NCBI GenBank assembly: GCA_000708835.1 | Contig: DF237197.1 | Coordinates: 41,987 to 105,986 of the forward strand | Length of the DNA stretch: 64,000 nucleotides | Origin: Klebsormidium nitens | Taxonomy: Eukaryota; Streptophyta; Klebsormidiophyceae; Klebsormidiales; Klebsormidiaceae | Reading direction: 5' to 3' | Shown: positions 36,850 to 48,849 of the stretch, in pieces | Numbering within the stretch: the first letter of the stretch is position 1 | Layout of the letters: each line of letters opens with the position of its first letter | Translations under genes and position numbers: made by a program | Notes under the pieces: model-generated | What the model saw: the letters and a program-made list of their open reading frames with translations, nothing else | Told to the model about the DNA's origin: nothing | The model's database searches: none

Positions 36850-37327
36850 TGCAGCGTGGCGAGCTTGAGACACCACCACCAAGGACGTGTAGACACTGTA
36901 CTGTGTACAACAAACGAACCCTCGTCCTGAACGCGCTCTAGATAGATATCCTTTGCCTCGCTTGCTTGCCACTTCTTCTCTTCTGCAGATGTAGTATCAC
37001 TTTTTTGCTCAAAAGTTGCGCGAGCAATTTTGTCGTCGCTCGCACTCACGTCCAGCTAACAAATGACGCTAGAGATGTTTTGCGCGCGCAAGTTTGCTCG
37101 CGCATTTCCGGGCAATTCGCTGATAATGGTGAGATGTGGTTTTCAGTAATTCAGCTACGCCATTCAATTTGTGCCAGTTGGTGGTGCTTGGCTCAAAGTG
37201 GAGCTTTAAACATGTAGACCTGGTCGTTGCTTCAGGAATCGTGGACAGTGGTGGCCCCTTTGAAAGCTAGCGTGGCCCTGTAAGTCGCCAGCTTTTCAGG
37301 TGCGCCGCGCCGAAGCACTTGAACAGA
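36850..37327. promoter_or_regulatory. Divergent spacer between the CHTOP-like gene and PAP8
   Basis: It separates facing-away start codons by 478 bases. It holds a 12-bp palindrome, TTGCGCGCGCAA, at 37080-37091, followed by GCTCGCGCA words that also appear reversed nearby. These are candidate regulatory sites for one or both genes. Part of the left side may be CHTOP 5' exon. Confidence 0.4.
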
Positions 37328-40300
37328 ATGGCATCCAGTGGGTGCATTGCGCAGATGGCGCAGCGGCTGAAGAGCCATTCCTTGGCTGGCTGTCGACCCT
37401 TGGATTTAAACGCCACGCAATCATTCAACTCATTAGGGCACAGCATTCCTTTCCTGCCAAGACTACCTGCAAATGGCACCCTTTTGAGCAACAGCGATTC
37501 TCTTTCAGTCTGCAAATACCCGTTGGTCACGTCACAGAGTGCACCTGAAATAGGCTCCCGAGTGGTGGCAAGGGCTGGTCTACACACCTGCAGTAATCAG
37601 TTGCGGCTGAGCACAACTCCTCTTCGTACAGACCCCAGCAGAAAGGGCCAAGGTTCTCTTTTGAACGGAAGGAAGCGGCGGAGCGTGCTGGTCAATGCAA
37701 ACGGAGGCGACTTTGAATTTGACGACGGTGATGATGACGGCGATGGGGGTGGTGCCCTGGATGGAGAGGGGCTTGACGACATCGAGTTTGAGTTTGACGC
37801 TCCCGAGGGGGACCACGACCAGGACGACGGGGATGCTTACGCGGACGACGAGGAGGCGGTCAACCTGGAAGACGAGGTCAAAAATGCTGTCCTTGTCTTA
37901 CACTGCTTCTTTCTGAGTTCTATCTTCCACCTGCTGCTTCTAATGCCAGTATTTGCGAGCAGTTTCGTAGTTTTGTAGTCTCAACCTTTCTCAAAGTCTT
38001 CCTTCCAGCCATTTCTTGGTCATCGATCCAGGACCACGGTTCCTCTGTTAATTGGTCACTACTCATCACTCATACTGTCCCGGCTCCGTGACTTTGTGGT
38101 GCTTTAGCCTTTAGGTATCTGCTGTGAAGCAGATTCTAAGCTGTTGTGTCGGTCAATTATCTGCGGCTGGCTTTGAGTCGTGGTAAAGCGACCGTACGAG
38201 TGTGCTACTGCTGTAGTCTGAGTGGTGGTAGTCATGCTGGAGTACCGTTGAGCAAACGAAGCAAGCTATGATTGAGAGGCTTTGCCTCATTCCTTAAAAA
38301 ACATAATTGGGTAATGTGTTATAGGGTGTCCGTACTAAAGTGGAGAGGCTATCTACTGGAGATTTGAGCCGGGAAATGTAGCCACATCTGTAAGCCAAAA
38401 GCTTAGGAAGGGCGCCGACCTGACAGAAGCCGCGGAAGGAGAACGTGGACCAAATTTTAGGTTTTTTGGAACCCCCCCTGCTCAGTACCCTGAACTGCGC
38501 AAACTGTGTTGCTGCCCCCGGCACCGGCCAAGAAGTCGTAAGATGATCGGGCAGCTTTCTGGGTAAAGCGCTTTTGACCCACAATAAATGTACACCACAA
38601 GCTGTATGACCGGGACGGAATCAATTTGAAACACCGGGTGTGAGGATCCGGCCCGGTCCGCGCGGGCTCAAAAAGGGTACTAAAGCCTGGGCAGATCCCA
38701 AAAGTGCGAATTTGGTCCACGGTCTCCTTCCACGCATTCTGAGATGTTCCCAATATATACACAGGGCAGCCCAGGCTGGCGTGACCACGCTTTGAGAACT
38801 TGACGTCAACCTTCTCTCGGGCCTCTGGCTATCTGTCAAATCACATTCCTTGTACAAACCTGACAGCCTAACTTGGATTAGTGAACCAATTGCAGGACTT
38901 CGAGATTGACGATTACGAGACGCTTGATCCTGAGACGATCGATGTCGAGGACCTAGACGAGATGATCTCAGCGGAAGGCCTGGGGGATACGTCCAAAGTC
39001 CGGCGCGTGCCGTACAAGATCGACGAAGATTATTACCACAAGCTGCGCTGCCAGAAGCCGCCGTTCGATTTCTACATCCGGAAGAACGAGCAGGGATTCC
39101 TCAACTTGAGCCAGGTGCGAAAATCGCCATTTCTTTCTTGGAAAGCGTTGTTAGAGTGACTGAGCAAGCGGATCTTTTGGTGCCTCTGAGTTTGAATACA
39201 GTGCTGTCAGGAGCGGGGATGTTTTGCTCTGCTTTGCCTGCGAATATTTTGTCCATAAGTAGGCACCTAAAACCGAAAGGCCATCGTCTCTTATGGAGCT
39301 CTTCGGATATTCTCAAACTAATCTGCTTGAGGAGACTTAAGAAAGACCTGGTTACGTGTTCAAAGTTGCTCTGCAATCGCTGCCAATGACTTGCATCCTT
39401 TCATTGCAGATCTACGGAGGGGATCCGTACTCGGAACGTTACGTCATCCCGAGTATGAGTGGTGACATGCCGAATGAGGTGAGCCACGAGACCTGGCAAA
39501 ATCGCTTCCGACGAACTTCGAGAGTGACGGGAGGGTTCGCTTCAAGTTAGGGCACGCCATATTTTCCTAGGCCGTTACCTTACCTTTCACAGAACTCGTG
39601 ATTGGTAATTCAGGTGTGCATTACCTTTCACAGAACTCGTGATTGGTAATTCAGGTGTGCAAAAGCTGACCGATCAGTCCATCAACTCGACTTGTGCGTG
39701 GATACTTCATGTTCCAGTGGACCTGCGCACTTGTTTCTTATGGATGCCGGTCAACTGGTCGGCTTAGCCCCTCCTGGGCGCAATTCCACAGATTAAAAGA
39801 GTATACACCTGCCAATCGAGAGCTGTAAAGTTTGCTGACACTCTGCCTTGGACTCCCATTGAAGTTCTGTGCAGACTCGAATCCACTTCGTTTGGAAAAC
39901 ATTCACTCAACGGGATCCAGATTTAGAAAAGCCTTTCCACTTCATTTCATCGATATCAGGTGTTGAGCCACGCACTGTCAAAAGACAAACCCTGATCCTA
40001 CTTACTTTACTTTCATCACAATTCACTCCACGAACTCCAGAGCATCAAGTGCTTCAAATTATCTTCCCGCAGTTCCATCGCTACCAGTCGCTGAGCTGGC
40101 ACACGATCGTCGGGCGGGACCACGACTCCGAGAAAGCGGACCGCTTCCCGGCCACCACCAACAAAACGATGCGGTGGTACCTCTGCCGGTGCTTCGAAGA
40201 CCGGGACCTTATGTTGGACCCCAAAGCGTGCCTGATGACTGAGCACGTGTGGATGTTCGACGCAAAGGCGCGCCACGTCGAGAAAGTCGACGTCAAGGTG

Positions 40301-42133
40301 AGGCTATGCTCTCGAACGCGTGTGTCTTGTCAAGCTTTGGGACCTCGATTTCGTATAAGGAATTTTGAGGGGATCGAGGGTCCTGATCTGCGCAATCTTT
40401 ATGCAACTTTCGAGCTGGATGTTGCGGGAGGGACATTCACCGAGGCGGTGGGGTGTGTCGAGTGAGCAGGAAACAGCATCTTCAGCGCACACAAAGCGAG
40501 AGCGGTTGTAGTATCTGCTTTGAAGGCTCCCAGGATCGTAGAATGACTCGGTGCTTGGGTTGTCAGTTGTTTCGGATCACGCAAACAGAATTGTCGGGTT
40601 GGAGTGACGGTAGTCAGTCGACCGTAGCTTGCTGCCAGACTGGTTTGAGCGATACGGCATTAAGTTCAGCCCTGAACTGGTTTGGCAGTGAGCGTCCTCT
40701 TCCGCGAGCGGTTTCTGGTTGTTATACTCTCCCCTTTTCAACCATCTGCTTGCTTCCATCGTATGCTGTTACGGTACCACAAGAAGCAGAACGTCCGACC
40801 TGCTCGATGAGGAAAACAAGTCATCGAATGCGTGCGCGTCCCGAGGTGCAAAGTCAGAGGCCCGCACCCAGACTTGCGGAGGTCCGAAGCTGTGTTCTGA
40901 AGCTGCTTCTTTCTGTTCGGTAGATGGAGGTCACGATGGGGCCGGACCGGGACCGGAAGAACGAGGTGCTTGTGATCAAGCCCCAAGGCGTCATTGCTAG
41001 AAACCAGGTAAGGGTCGCCGTCCAGCTTTCCAAGCGCTTCGCCTTGCTTGGTTAGAGTAACTGCGAGTTGTTGATAACAAAAGTGTGTTCCAAGGGACAT
41101 GCTGAATCGTCAGACTCTGGTTCCTCGTTTGAATCTTTTTGGTTGAATGGGCTTGCGGGAAGTGGGTTCAAGCTTCTTGACCTGATCTGCAACATTCTCG
41201 CAGAAGAGCACTGCCCTTCTCGGCCAACAAAGTAGGGCTGGGTGCTTATTCAAGGCTCACACTTGCGGGTTTCTGTCGCAGGAGGATATGGAGGACCCCG
41301 GTCACATCATAGAGCGGGAGGCGCGGCACAACCAGCTGCTGAAAATCGAGGGCTACCTCCAAGTCTTCCGAGACTACAATTGGTGCGTGCCCTCCCATCA
41401 TGTTTTGAGTTCAATCGGATTGATCTGATTGCGGGGCTGCTTAGGATCCTTGAAAATTTTAATCTGATTCTGTAGTTTGTGGTTCGCTTTATTGTGAGAT
41501 AGTCATAAACCGCCATACGTCGTTTAGTCGAGCAACCAATGCGTACGCTCAGAAATTGAGTAGAATACCAAACCCTTGAGGTTGACTGAATGGTGCTTCT
41601 CCGATATTGTTTGTTTGACCGGGAAGTCGCGGGCTCTGGCAATGAGCATCTGCGTACATTTTCGTTTTAGTTCCTTCCAATGCAGCCGCCAATCGGCCAG
41701 CCAAACTTGAAGCGACCTATTGAGCGTGCTCTGAGCAAAGTACTGTTATCTCTCTATGCTCTGAAATCAAAAGTTTCCTGTGGTCCTGCTTGACGTGTAC
41801 AATCGTAGACGAAGTACGGCTTCGCTGAGGTGCAGGAAGGACCCGCTAATACGCCGCAAATCGGTTCTGAGGTGCAATTTCCGGTCAGCGCGGTTGTGTC
41901 CTCATTCCGCTGCCTTTCCGTGCAGGGAGGGCCTCCGTCCTCGGTGGGAGGAGAACCTGCGGGATCCCTCCAAGGTGTATGTCACCCCGGAGCTCATTCA
42001 GGCGCTGATAGACGAAGGACGCTTGACAGACACTCCGCAGCTCTGGGAAAACTTGAAACTAGAGCGGCCTAAGGAGAAGGTGGCCGCTGAAGGGAAAGTG
42101 CAATTGCCCACTCAGCGGTTCAAGAGGAAGTAG
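37328..42133 (+). CDS. PTAC6: Plastid RNA polymerase-associated protein PAP8/pTAC6
   Basis: PAP8 (pTAC6) is one of the essential proteins built around the plastid-encoded RNA polymerase of land plants. Seven phase-consistent exons: 37328-37876, 38896-39114, 39410-39478, 40073-40297, 40924-41007, 41282-41382 and 41926-42133, encoding 484 residues. Order: Ser/Leu-rich transit peptide; a long acidic stretch (DDGDDDGDGG, EFEFDAPEGD); YKIDEDYYHKL then DFYIRK, matching the PAP8 core; EHVWMFDAKARHVEKVDVK; GPDRDRKNEVLVIKPQGV, close to the plant RKRDRKDDLLVI segment; HIIEREARHNQ; YLQVFRDYNW. Plant PAP8 (about 330 residues) ends near this last motif; here some 65 residues follow and end in the basic RFKRK. 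Donor 1 is non-standard (GTCAAA). Plant PAP8 is targeted to both plastid and nucleus; the basic tail could serve the same end. Confidence 0.87.
39580..39661. repeat. Perfect 41-bp tandem duplication in PAP8 intron 3
   Basis: Two identical, directly adjacent 41-base units at 39580-39620 and 39621-39661, each starting TTACCTTTCACAG and ending CAGGTGTGCA. Identity across the unit implies a recent duplication. Confidence 0.95.
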
Positions 42134-43036
42134 TTTGTGCCAGTTCCTTGAAGTAGATAAGCTTACCTTTGGCGGCGATAATTGCTGTCCAAAACGAGGG
42201 CTTTCTGGGAGACGGTACTTCTTGTCCCGAGGTCCGGACGAGTAGGAAGAGCTTCAAGCCGGAAGGAGTGGCTCAAATTAGAGCGGTCATGGACGGGGTA
42301 TTCCAGGATGAGTCACAGCAAAGCTGCCATGCTCGATTTAAGCATCTTCTACCTCTGGCCCCGGTCGCCGTGGACTTCGATCCCCCCCTGGTGTACAGAT
42401 CAATCAGGCATCAGACCGTCGGCGGGCTGACATGATCTCGACCATGTAGCAATCACGCACGCTGCCGGCGCTGTCATGTGCATGCTGCAGGCGTGCTCCC
42501 GCGGTGATTGCATGCATGTCGAACTCGAACCAGCGAGCCTGAGTTTTGGGTACACGTATGGACAGGCATGCCATGCATGCAGCGCGCATTACGTCATGCG
42601 CTAGCCTAGATAGGTGACATGGCCTAGTATCTTTGATTTAAGGGACTCGGAGTAAGACGGATTCACGTGACCGTCCCATGCTGATCGTAAAACGCAGTTG
42701 CTGGGTTGTACTATAAAGCGTCACCATGGCTGCATGGCCGCCCTGAACCGCATGCGAAGACCAGTTTCGGTCGCCCTTCAGCTCCGTGCCTTAACATGAA
42801 ACAACCGTTGCAAAAGATCGAAGATCGTGAAAGGTACGACATCTTTTACTCGATGAAGGTTGACGCACGGACCAGAGACAAGGCAAACTTGCGAGCAAAA
42901 GCATGCGCCAAACGTCCTCAAGCACGTTGGAGTCTGAAAGTACGTGAATCGAGCAGACTCGATTTTTTCGCGGTTTCATTCGAGAACAACTCGACTGCCT
43001 CTTTGGAGTTTCTTACTCGCTCTCTAGAAACTTTAC
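42134..43036. other. Convergent spacer between PAP8 and ALG5
   Basis: It lies between two 3' ends. ORFs at 42169-42435 and 42706-43095 have no recognisable motif. The part from 42440 to 42620 is rich in CATGCATG-type self-complementary words. Nothing else was recognised. Confidence 0.45.
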
Positions 43037-46000
43037 TTATTGAACCAATTGTTGCCGCCGAATGTTCCAAAACCCCAACCCGTAGCCAAGTCTAATGAGA
43101 GCCAACTCGAAGAGCATGTGGAAGATGCTCGTGAAGCGTAGCTTCGACCCGGGTATCTCCGTCCACGTCACTGCCACCTCCTTGATTGGTATTCGCAGCG
43201 ATTTCGCCAGGTATATAAGCTCGACGTCAAAACACCACCTGCAATTGCAGAGAAACAAGGTATGTCGCCAACTAAGCTGACTGAGGTTTGGAGGCGGCAA
43301 ACATCAGGGCAAAGGATGCAGGAAAAGCAAGCAGCCAGAGAAGCACGGGAGCCTACAAGAAGTAACCAATCTGGACGGTTGGTCAACTTCTGCAGGCTTC
43401 TCATACAGGATGTGAACACAATCGACCACTGGTAGGAAAAGCAGCGGTTTCTCACTTTGTGAATGAAGCGGACAGATCTTTCGAACACTCACCTATGGAC
43501 CCGCTGGTTCGGAAAGATCTGTTGGACGGCGGACCTTGTGAACATCTTGAAGCCGCACTGCAGGTCGAGAGCACATGAATGTTAGGACACAGGGCAACTC
43601 ACCGCAAAGTGACGTCATGGTTCACAGCGTGGCAGCAAATGACAGAATTACACAGTGGCGTTGCCTGGCTTCAGAATGCGCGAGGTCATTCAGAGAAGCG
43701 GTGCGTGTGAACAGTGCATCAGGCCAGCTGAGATCGGTCAACGTCCGCTCAACAAACTTTGGCACCGCAACTAGAAGACCGACGTCAGTAAGAAGCAGGA
43801 GACGTGAGAGGCACCAATGAGGCGCCCGACCAGCGACAGTTTGCAAGACCTGAGATGTCCTCAGAGGTTGAGGGTTAAGGAGCGGGTTAGCAAAGCCGAC
43901 GACGGCGTACCTGCGTGTCCTTGACTCCAGGCCCTGCCACCATGAGCACACACAAGTGGAAGCCCCGCATCAAAAAGTTTCGGTACCATTTCCGCTGCAC
44001 GAGATCGAGCCGAATCAGGAATATGTTGGCGTAACCTTGCAATGATCTCAGCAACTCCCGGCGGTAGAGATGTGCCGCAGCGATTTGCTGGCAAATTTCA
44101 GTTAATGCTGCACGACCGGTCGCAGCTACGGTTTGAATCAGAAGGACCGCACCCTAACGCAGGACCGTGCATCTTGGATGCCTCGAGCGAGAATTGCGTG
44201 ACGGAATACAACAGGACGCCAGGCGGCGATGGTATTTTCACATGCCAACCCCCTTACTTGCCTTCTCGCCACACACGCAATCGCCAAGCCCGGGCAATCA
44301 CGTTCAAACCCTTTGCCAGATACGCTCGCTCTAACGCTCGAGCCCATATGAAATGTCAACCATCCGAAAACCCTTGTCAACGAAGCACTGTTGCAGCTTG
44401 TTTCTTTTCGGTCAGTTGTTTATGCGCAAACCTCAATTGTTAGAAGGCGGGTCTTTTTCTGCCGTCAGGGGAATTCGTACAGATTTCAGATGGCGGACTT
44501 TCAAACCCTAAAAGGAAGCCCCAAAGGGTAAGTCCCACCAAAGGGCCCACCTTGGCAATGGCCAGCTTCTCGAGGTGCGCGCGCGAGCCCACCGCCATCG
44601 CCGCAAAACTCCCCACGTGGCCCTTCAAGCTCTGCTTCGCTCCGCTGCGGGTGACGGGCGCCGGGCTCGCGCTGTGGACCGCGGTGCGCTCGAGCGCGAG
44701 GAGCTGGAAAGCACGGGCAGTCCGTATGTCAGGACCCGGGTTCACTGAAGGGTTAGGGGTTAACGGTCTCGAGCAGAGGGTTTTTGACGAAGATACTTCC
44801 ACACCGCAAATAGACCCGGACGTAAAACCATTCTGAGAAGCCACGGGGCTCGTTTCGAGTTGGCTTGGGGCCCTTCTGCTTCGGCCGAGGTGCTTTCTGG
44901 GACAGCATCAAGGTTTGACTTCCACATGACCTCTATCACACCGTCCAAGACCCATCTCGACCACGCCAAAAAGCATCGGAAGCCTTTGACAAGTTTATCG
45001 TAGTTATGTCGTGTTGAGATTCCCTACCTCTTGCTCGAGCTTGCTGAGGTCATGTATGTCGGTAGCGGCGTCGGCGTCCATAAAGAGCGCCAGCTCGCCC
45101 CGTGAGCTCAGCATGCCCTGCAGACATGCAGGGTGAGATTCATGTGATAAGCTGACATGATCAGTGGTCCATTTGACAGCCGTGTACTTGAAGCTAAAGC
45201 GCGACAAGAGGACTCGTTTTGTTGGGACGTGAGTCAAGCACTTTTCTCCACTGGAACTGTATGACTGAGCGGCTGTAACATTCTTCCCTACGTCTCTTTG
45301 TTTGCGAGGACGACCTCCTATGTGAAGAACGAGCGGACGTTGCGGACCGACACTCGAGAGCTGAGAACGCTCGGGACACATTCTTGTGCAACAGTTATTG
45401 CGGCGCCACACCTTTAGCATCGTCGGAACGAGAAGCAGATGTTAACCTTCCAGGGACCTCCAGTTATAAAAAAGACTGCTCATCAGGCGGGACCAAAGAC
45501 ATACCCTCTGGACTGCGGCGCCCTTCCCCTGGTTGCGCCCCAGCTTGATGACGCGCACCACGTCCAGCGAGTGCTTCCGCACAAACTCAAAGGCCGCCTT
45601 GGCGGTCCCGTCCTTGCTGCCGTCGTCCACAACGATGATCTGAAACGAGGTTTCTCCTCAGTTGGTTCAAAGCAGCAAATTCAAAGGAGTACTTGTCATT
45701 ACGGACAAACTTTTTCTTGCTGCCATCCAAAACGATTCAAAACGTGAAACGCTGGTATTCTTACCGAGGAGAGTGAGCTTCACAAACTTCTGAATGGAGG
45801 TTTGTTGAAGGTAGTCAAGTTCTGTAGATTTGAGCGGGTGGAAGAGTATGACGTCTTCGGGGTGCCAAGATGTTGACACACTTCAAACAAGACACTTGTC
45901 ACACAAAATCGAACCCAACAAATACTGCACAAACTTTTCAAACCTCTACATCGTTTTCAAGGTGCTGAAAGCGATTCAAAAAGCCATCGCTCTTACTGGA

Positions 46001-48162
46001 AGGTGAGCAGCATTCTAAGTGTGTCGTTCCACGAGCGGTGGAAGTAGGAATAAAAATTCCCTCATTGGCCCGAATATTCACTGCCGTCGGTCAACGGGCG
46101 GACTTCCGGGCAAATAAATGCCACGTCGGCGGCACAGCTTTTATGAAAACTCGACCCGAGTATTTGTAGGGTCGAACAAAAATATTTTTCTCTGCCGGGA
46201 CGTGGCACCCAATCAAATGAGACGACGCCATGTCGGATTTTGCAGTAAGTACGCAATTTTTTAATGCCACTTCCATCGGCGAGCTATTCCACGGGCGGCC
46301 GGAAATTGTGATATATTGAACTTCCAGGCAAATTGCGGTCTCTTCAGAGCCACACGTTTTATATATTTTGCTGACTTCCACCACCGCTCGTGGAACGACA
46401 CCCTAAGGCCGTATCCCGAGTATCCAACCTGTTCACTTTCTACGGGACTGAAGACTGATGCATACAAACAGAAGGAAAAGAACAAGGTGAACTTACCTCG
46501 TAAGTGAAAGACGTGTCTGCCTTTGCGCGCTGCTGTAGAAAACTGCACGTTGAACAACCGACCATCGTAAGCCCTTGTCACACCACAATCTTAATCAAAC
46601 CCTGACGATGGCCCTTGCTTTGGACCACGGCAAGAGCATAGTGGATACATTCAATGGTCTACTTAGCTTCAAGCGACACATCATTCTTGACGAGTTTGTA
46701 CTTTAAGGTACCCATAATGAGCATACAGCGAAAAGATAGTCGAGGTGAAGCAATGAATCTGTCTCTCACTATCTAGGATCCTAGCAAGCATCCTCACATA
46801 CTCCATCAACAGGCCATCCAAATCCGAAAGGCCGCGCTGACGCAGCTGGGGTTACTGTCTAGTAGCAGGTCACCTACCGGAGGGTTTCGTCGAGCGTGTC
46901 GGGAAGCCTGTCCTCCTCATTCATGGCGGGGATAATCAGCGAGATGTACTTGCTAGCGGGGGCAAAGACGGAGGGGAGAGGGACCTGCCAGCACCAAAAG
47001 CATAAGTTTTCTCTTTACTCAATGTTTCAGCACGATGAGGACCTCGCAGAAAGCCGTCTTGCTGTTTGTAAACAGGAGTTTTTGTGGACGTTAAGGAGAG
47101 TTGATGGCAGGCTGGCAATCTGATCACGTTTAGCACGTGGGATTGCGCCCAGCGCAAAGGAGCCTGGCACGGACTGGAGCGAACTGACACAAAGTGACCT
47201 TCCCGTTTGAGCGCTTGCTCAAATCTGGGGTAAGCCAGAAAGGGGGAAAAGGCAGTCGACTTTTCGATGAAAAGAAAGGGTCCCGGCAATACATGGCCCT
47301 GTTCCATCACTTTGCAGATTCACGAGCATTCTGCGCCATAAGCTACGACTAATCTCCATCTCTGGCGTGACACTGTCCCCAACGAGCCAACTCCTTTCTC
47401 GCGCCGCTGATTGATGCCACCACTAGTGAGCATTTCAGCTTTCACAGCGGACGGATCCTCACCTTCTCCAAGGACGTCGGGTCCTCGAGGAAGTACGACG
47501 TGCTGACATTCCTGAACAACCAAGAAACGAGTATCAGCAAGAACCATTGTGTGGGGCGAATGCCGCAAGTGTCCATGTGGCATGTGTGTCTTGGGTGGAG
47601 AATCAGGGTTACAATAAGAATGCAATGAAAGCATCCAGTGCCAGCTTAATTAGACCCCGTGAGTCCCTCTCTCAGCTCGCCCCTCACAACTGGTAAGTTC
47701 TAGGCCGCCTGGCAACGAAGCACGCGTGCTCGAAATCGAGCTGGATGCAGTGCACATGCCGGACAAGCTGAAGGTGCATTTCGGAGGTGGAATGTGGCTT
47801 GCTTACTTGCTGATATGATCAAGATGGCGAAGCCTTTCCAGAATGTATGTTGACACCCAGATAACGACGAGCGTCACCTGTAATTACAGAGAAGCCATAA
47901 TGATCAGGTGCCCCACATTAAAGTACAACATTTGCGGCAGATCCCACACCCATCAGATGAAAATTCATCAGCTGTAGCATACCTTGCAGAACTCCGCTAG
48001 ACAAACGAAAGCTGAACATTCAAGGCAGTTCTCTGTGGCATCACTGATGGAGGCAATCGATCTCCCAAATATTTCCTGCATTCCAAGGCCTATAACCAAT
48101 AAGCGCCAACTTACCACAGCGAGTCCGACATAAGCCACTGCTGGTAAGTCTTGCGGCACCAT
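43037..48162 (-). CDS. ALG5: Dolichyl-phosphate beta-glucosyltransferase ALG5
   Basis: ALG5 moves glucose from UDP-glucose to dolichyl phosphate on the ER, giving the glucose donor for the lipid-linked N-glycan precursor. Eleven phase-consistent exons: 48115-48162, 47807-47877, 47463-47511, 46878-46984, 46497-46542, 45505-45639, 45028-45117, 44551-44703, 43911-43994, 43493-43557 and 43037-43238, for 349 residues (family about 335). Motifs in order: N-terminal membrane anchor (AYVGLAVVTLVVIWVSTYI); ISLIIPAMNEEDRLP; IIVVDDGSKDGTAKAA; LGRNQGKGAAVQRGM; ALFMDADAATDIHDL (GT2 DxD-type site); AVGSRAHLEK; KWYRNFLMRGFH; GPGVKDTQCGFKMFTR; RWCFDVELIYLAK; and AVTWTEIPGSK. A stretch of about 30 residues before AVGSRAHLE is longer than usual. 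Intron 45640-46496 carries a MITE-like element. The start lies 687 bases from the EF-Tu ATG. Confidence 0.95.
46021..46401. mobile_element. MITE-like element with terminal inverted repeats in an ALG5 intron
   Basis: The left end GTGTCGTTCCACGAGCGGTG (46021-46040) is matched in inverse orientation by CACCGCTCGTGGAACGACAC (46382-46401). CTAAG flanks both sides (46015-46019 and 46403-46407), a candidate 5-bp target-site duplication one base off each end. The inside is AT-richer, with short direct sub-repeats such as AATGCCAC and ACTTCC. A 97-codon minus-strand ORF (46091-46384) has no transposase feature, so this is a non-autonomous DNA element. The superfamily cannot be named. Confidence 0.75.
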
Positions 48163-48849
48163 CGCCTCCGCTTTGCTAAAACCGCGCGCTCAGCGTCCCT
48201 TCATACCCAGATTAGCTCTCCGCAGGCCCTGCCACATTGCTCTTGACTTTGTTCACCATCTCGGTCGGTCTATCTGCGGCTTATCTGCGGCCAAATAGGC
48301 ATGCTGCATGAGCGCTGCCAGCCACCGGATGCATTGTGTCTGGACTCAGGAGAGGTGTCGGTGGCTCAGACTCAGAGTACAGTATGTAAGGCTGGAGGCA
48401 ACTCTGGGTCAACTCTGGGTCAACTTGGTTTGACTGTACGGTCCTTTGAACCGTCGATTGCCTTTTTGCAGCCGCTAAGTTGCTCAAACTTTTGAATTTT
48501 GGCCAATACCAACGCTTCGATGACAAGCAAGTTCCTAGGGCGGGTTCGGACGATCCAGACTGCGTGCTCAAACTGGCCCAAACGTCCATTTCGTCCGACT
48601 CCATACCCCGTAACCCCGGGTTAGGTTGCAGAACCCTGGGGCAGGACGGTTCGTCTTGGGCCAGCGCAAGGATACGACACCCTCATGCAGAAGACAAGCA
48701 GCTCGCATATGGGAAGCTCTCATAGCTGAGCGCTATTAAGGCAATCTATGGCAGCAAGTCGTATCTGAGCGGCGAGAAGTGGTCGAAAGGTGGTGGCTCA
48801 GGTAGATTGTGCTGGAGCTGCTTCTTTTGTGTGGAGCAATTGAGGAATC
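48163..48849. promoter_or_regulatory. Divergent spacer between ALG5 and plastid EF-Tu
   Basis: Both start codons face away across 687 bases. Short direct repeats are present: TATCTGCGGC twice at about 48271-48291, and AACTCTGGGTC twice near 48401-48421. No core promoter motif was recognised. A 107-codon minus-strand ORF at 48281-48604 has no family motif and is not supported. Confidence 0.4.

Noticed and set aside
46091-46384. 97-codon ORF inside the MITE-like element
   Set aside because: It spans the element ends and has no catalytic triad or zinc-binding pattern; random ORF in a non-autonomous element.
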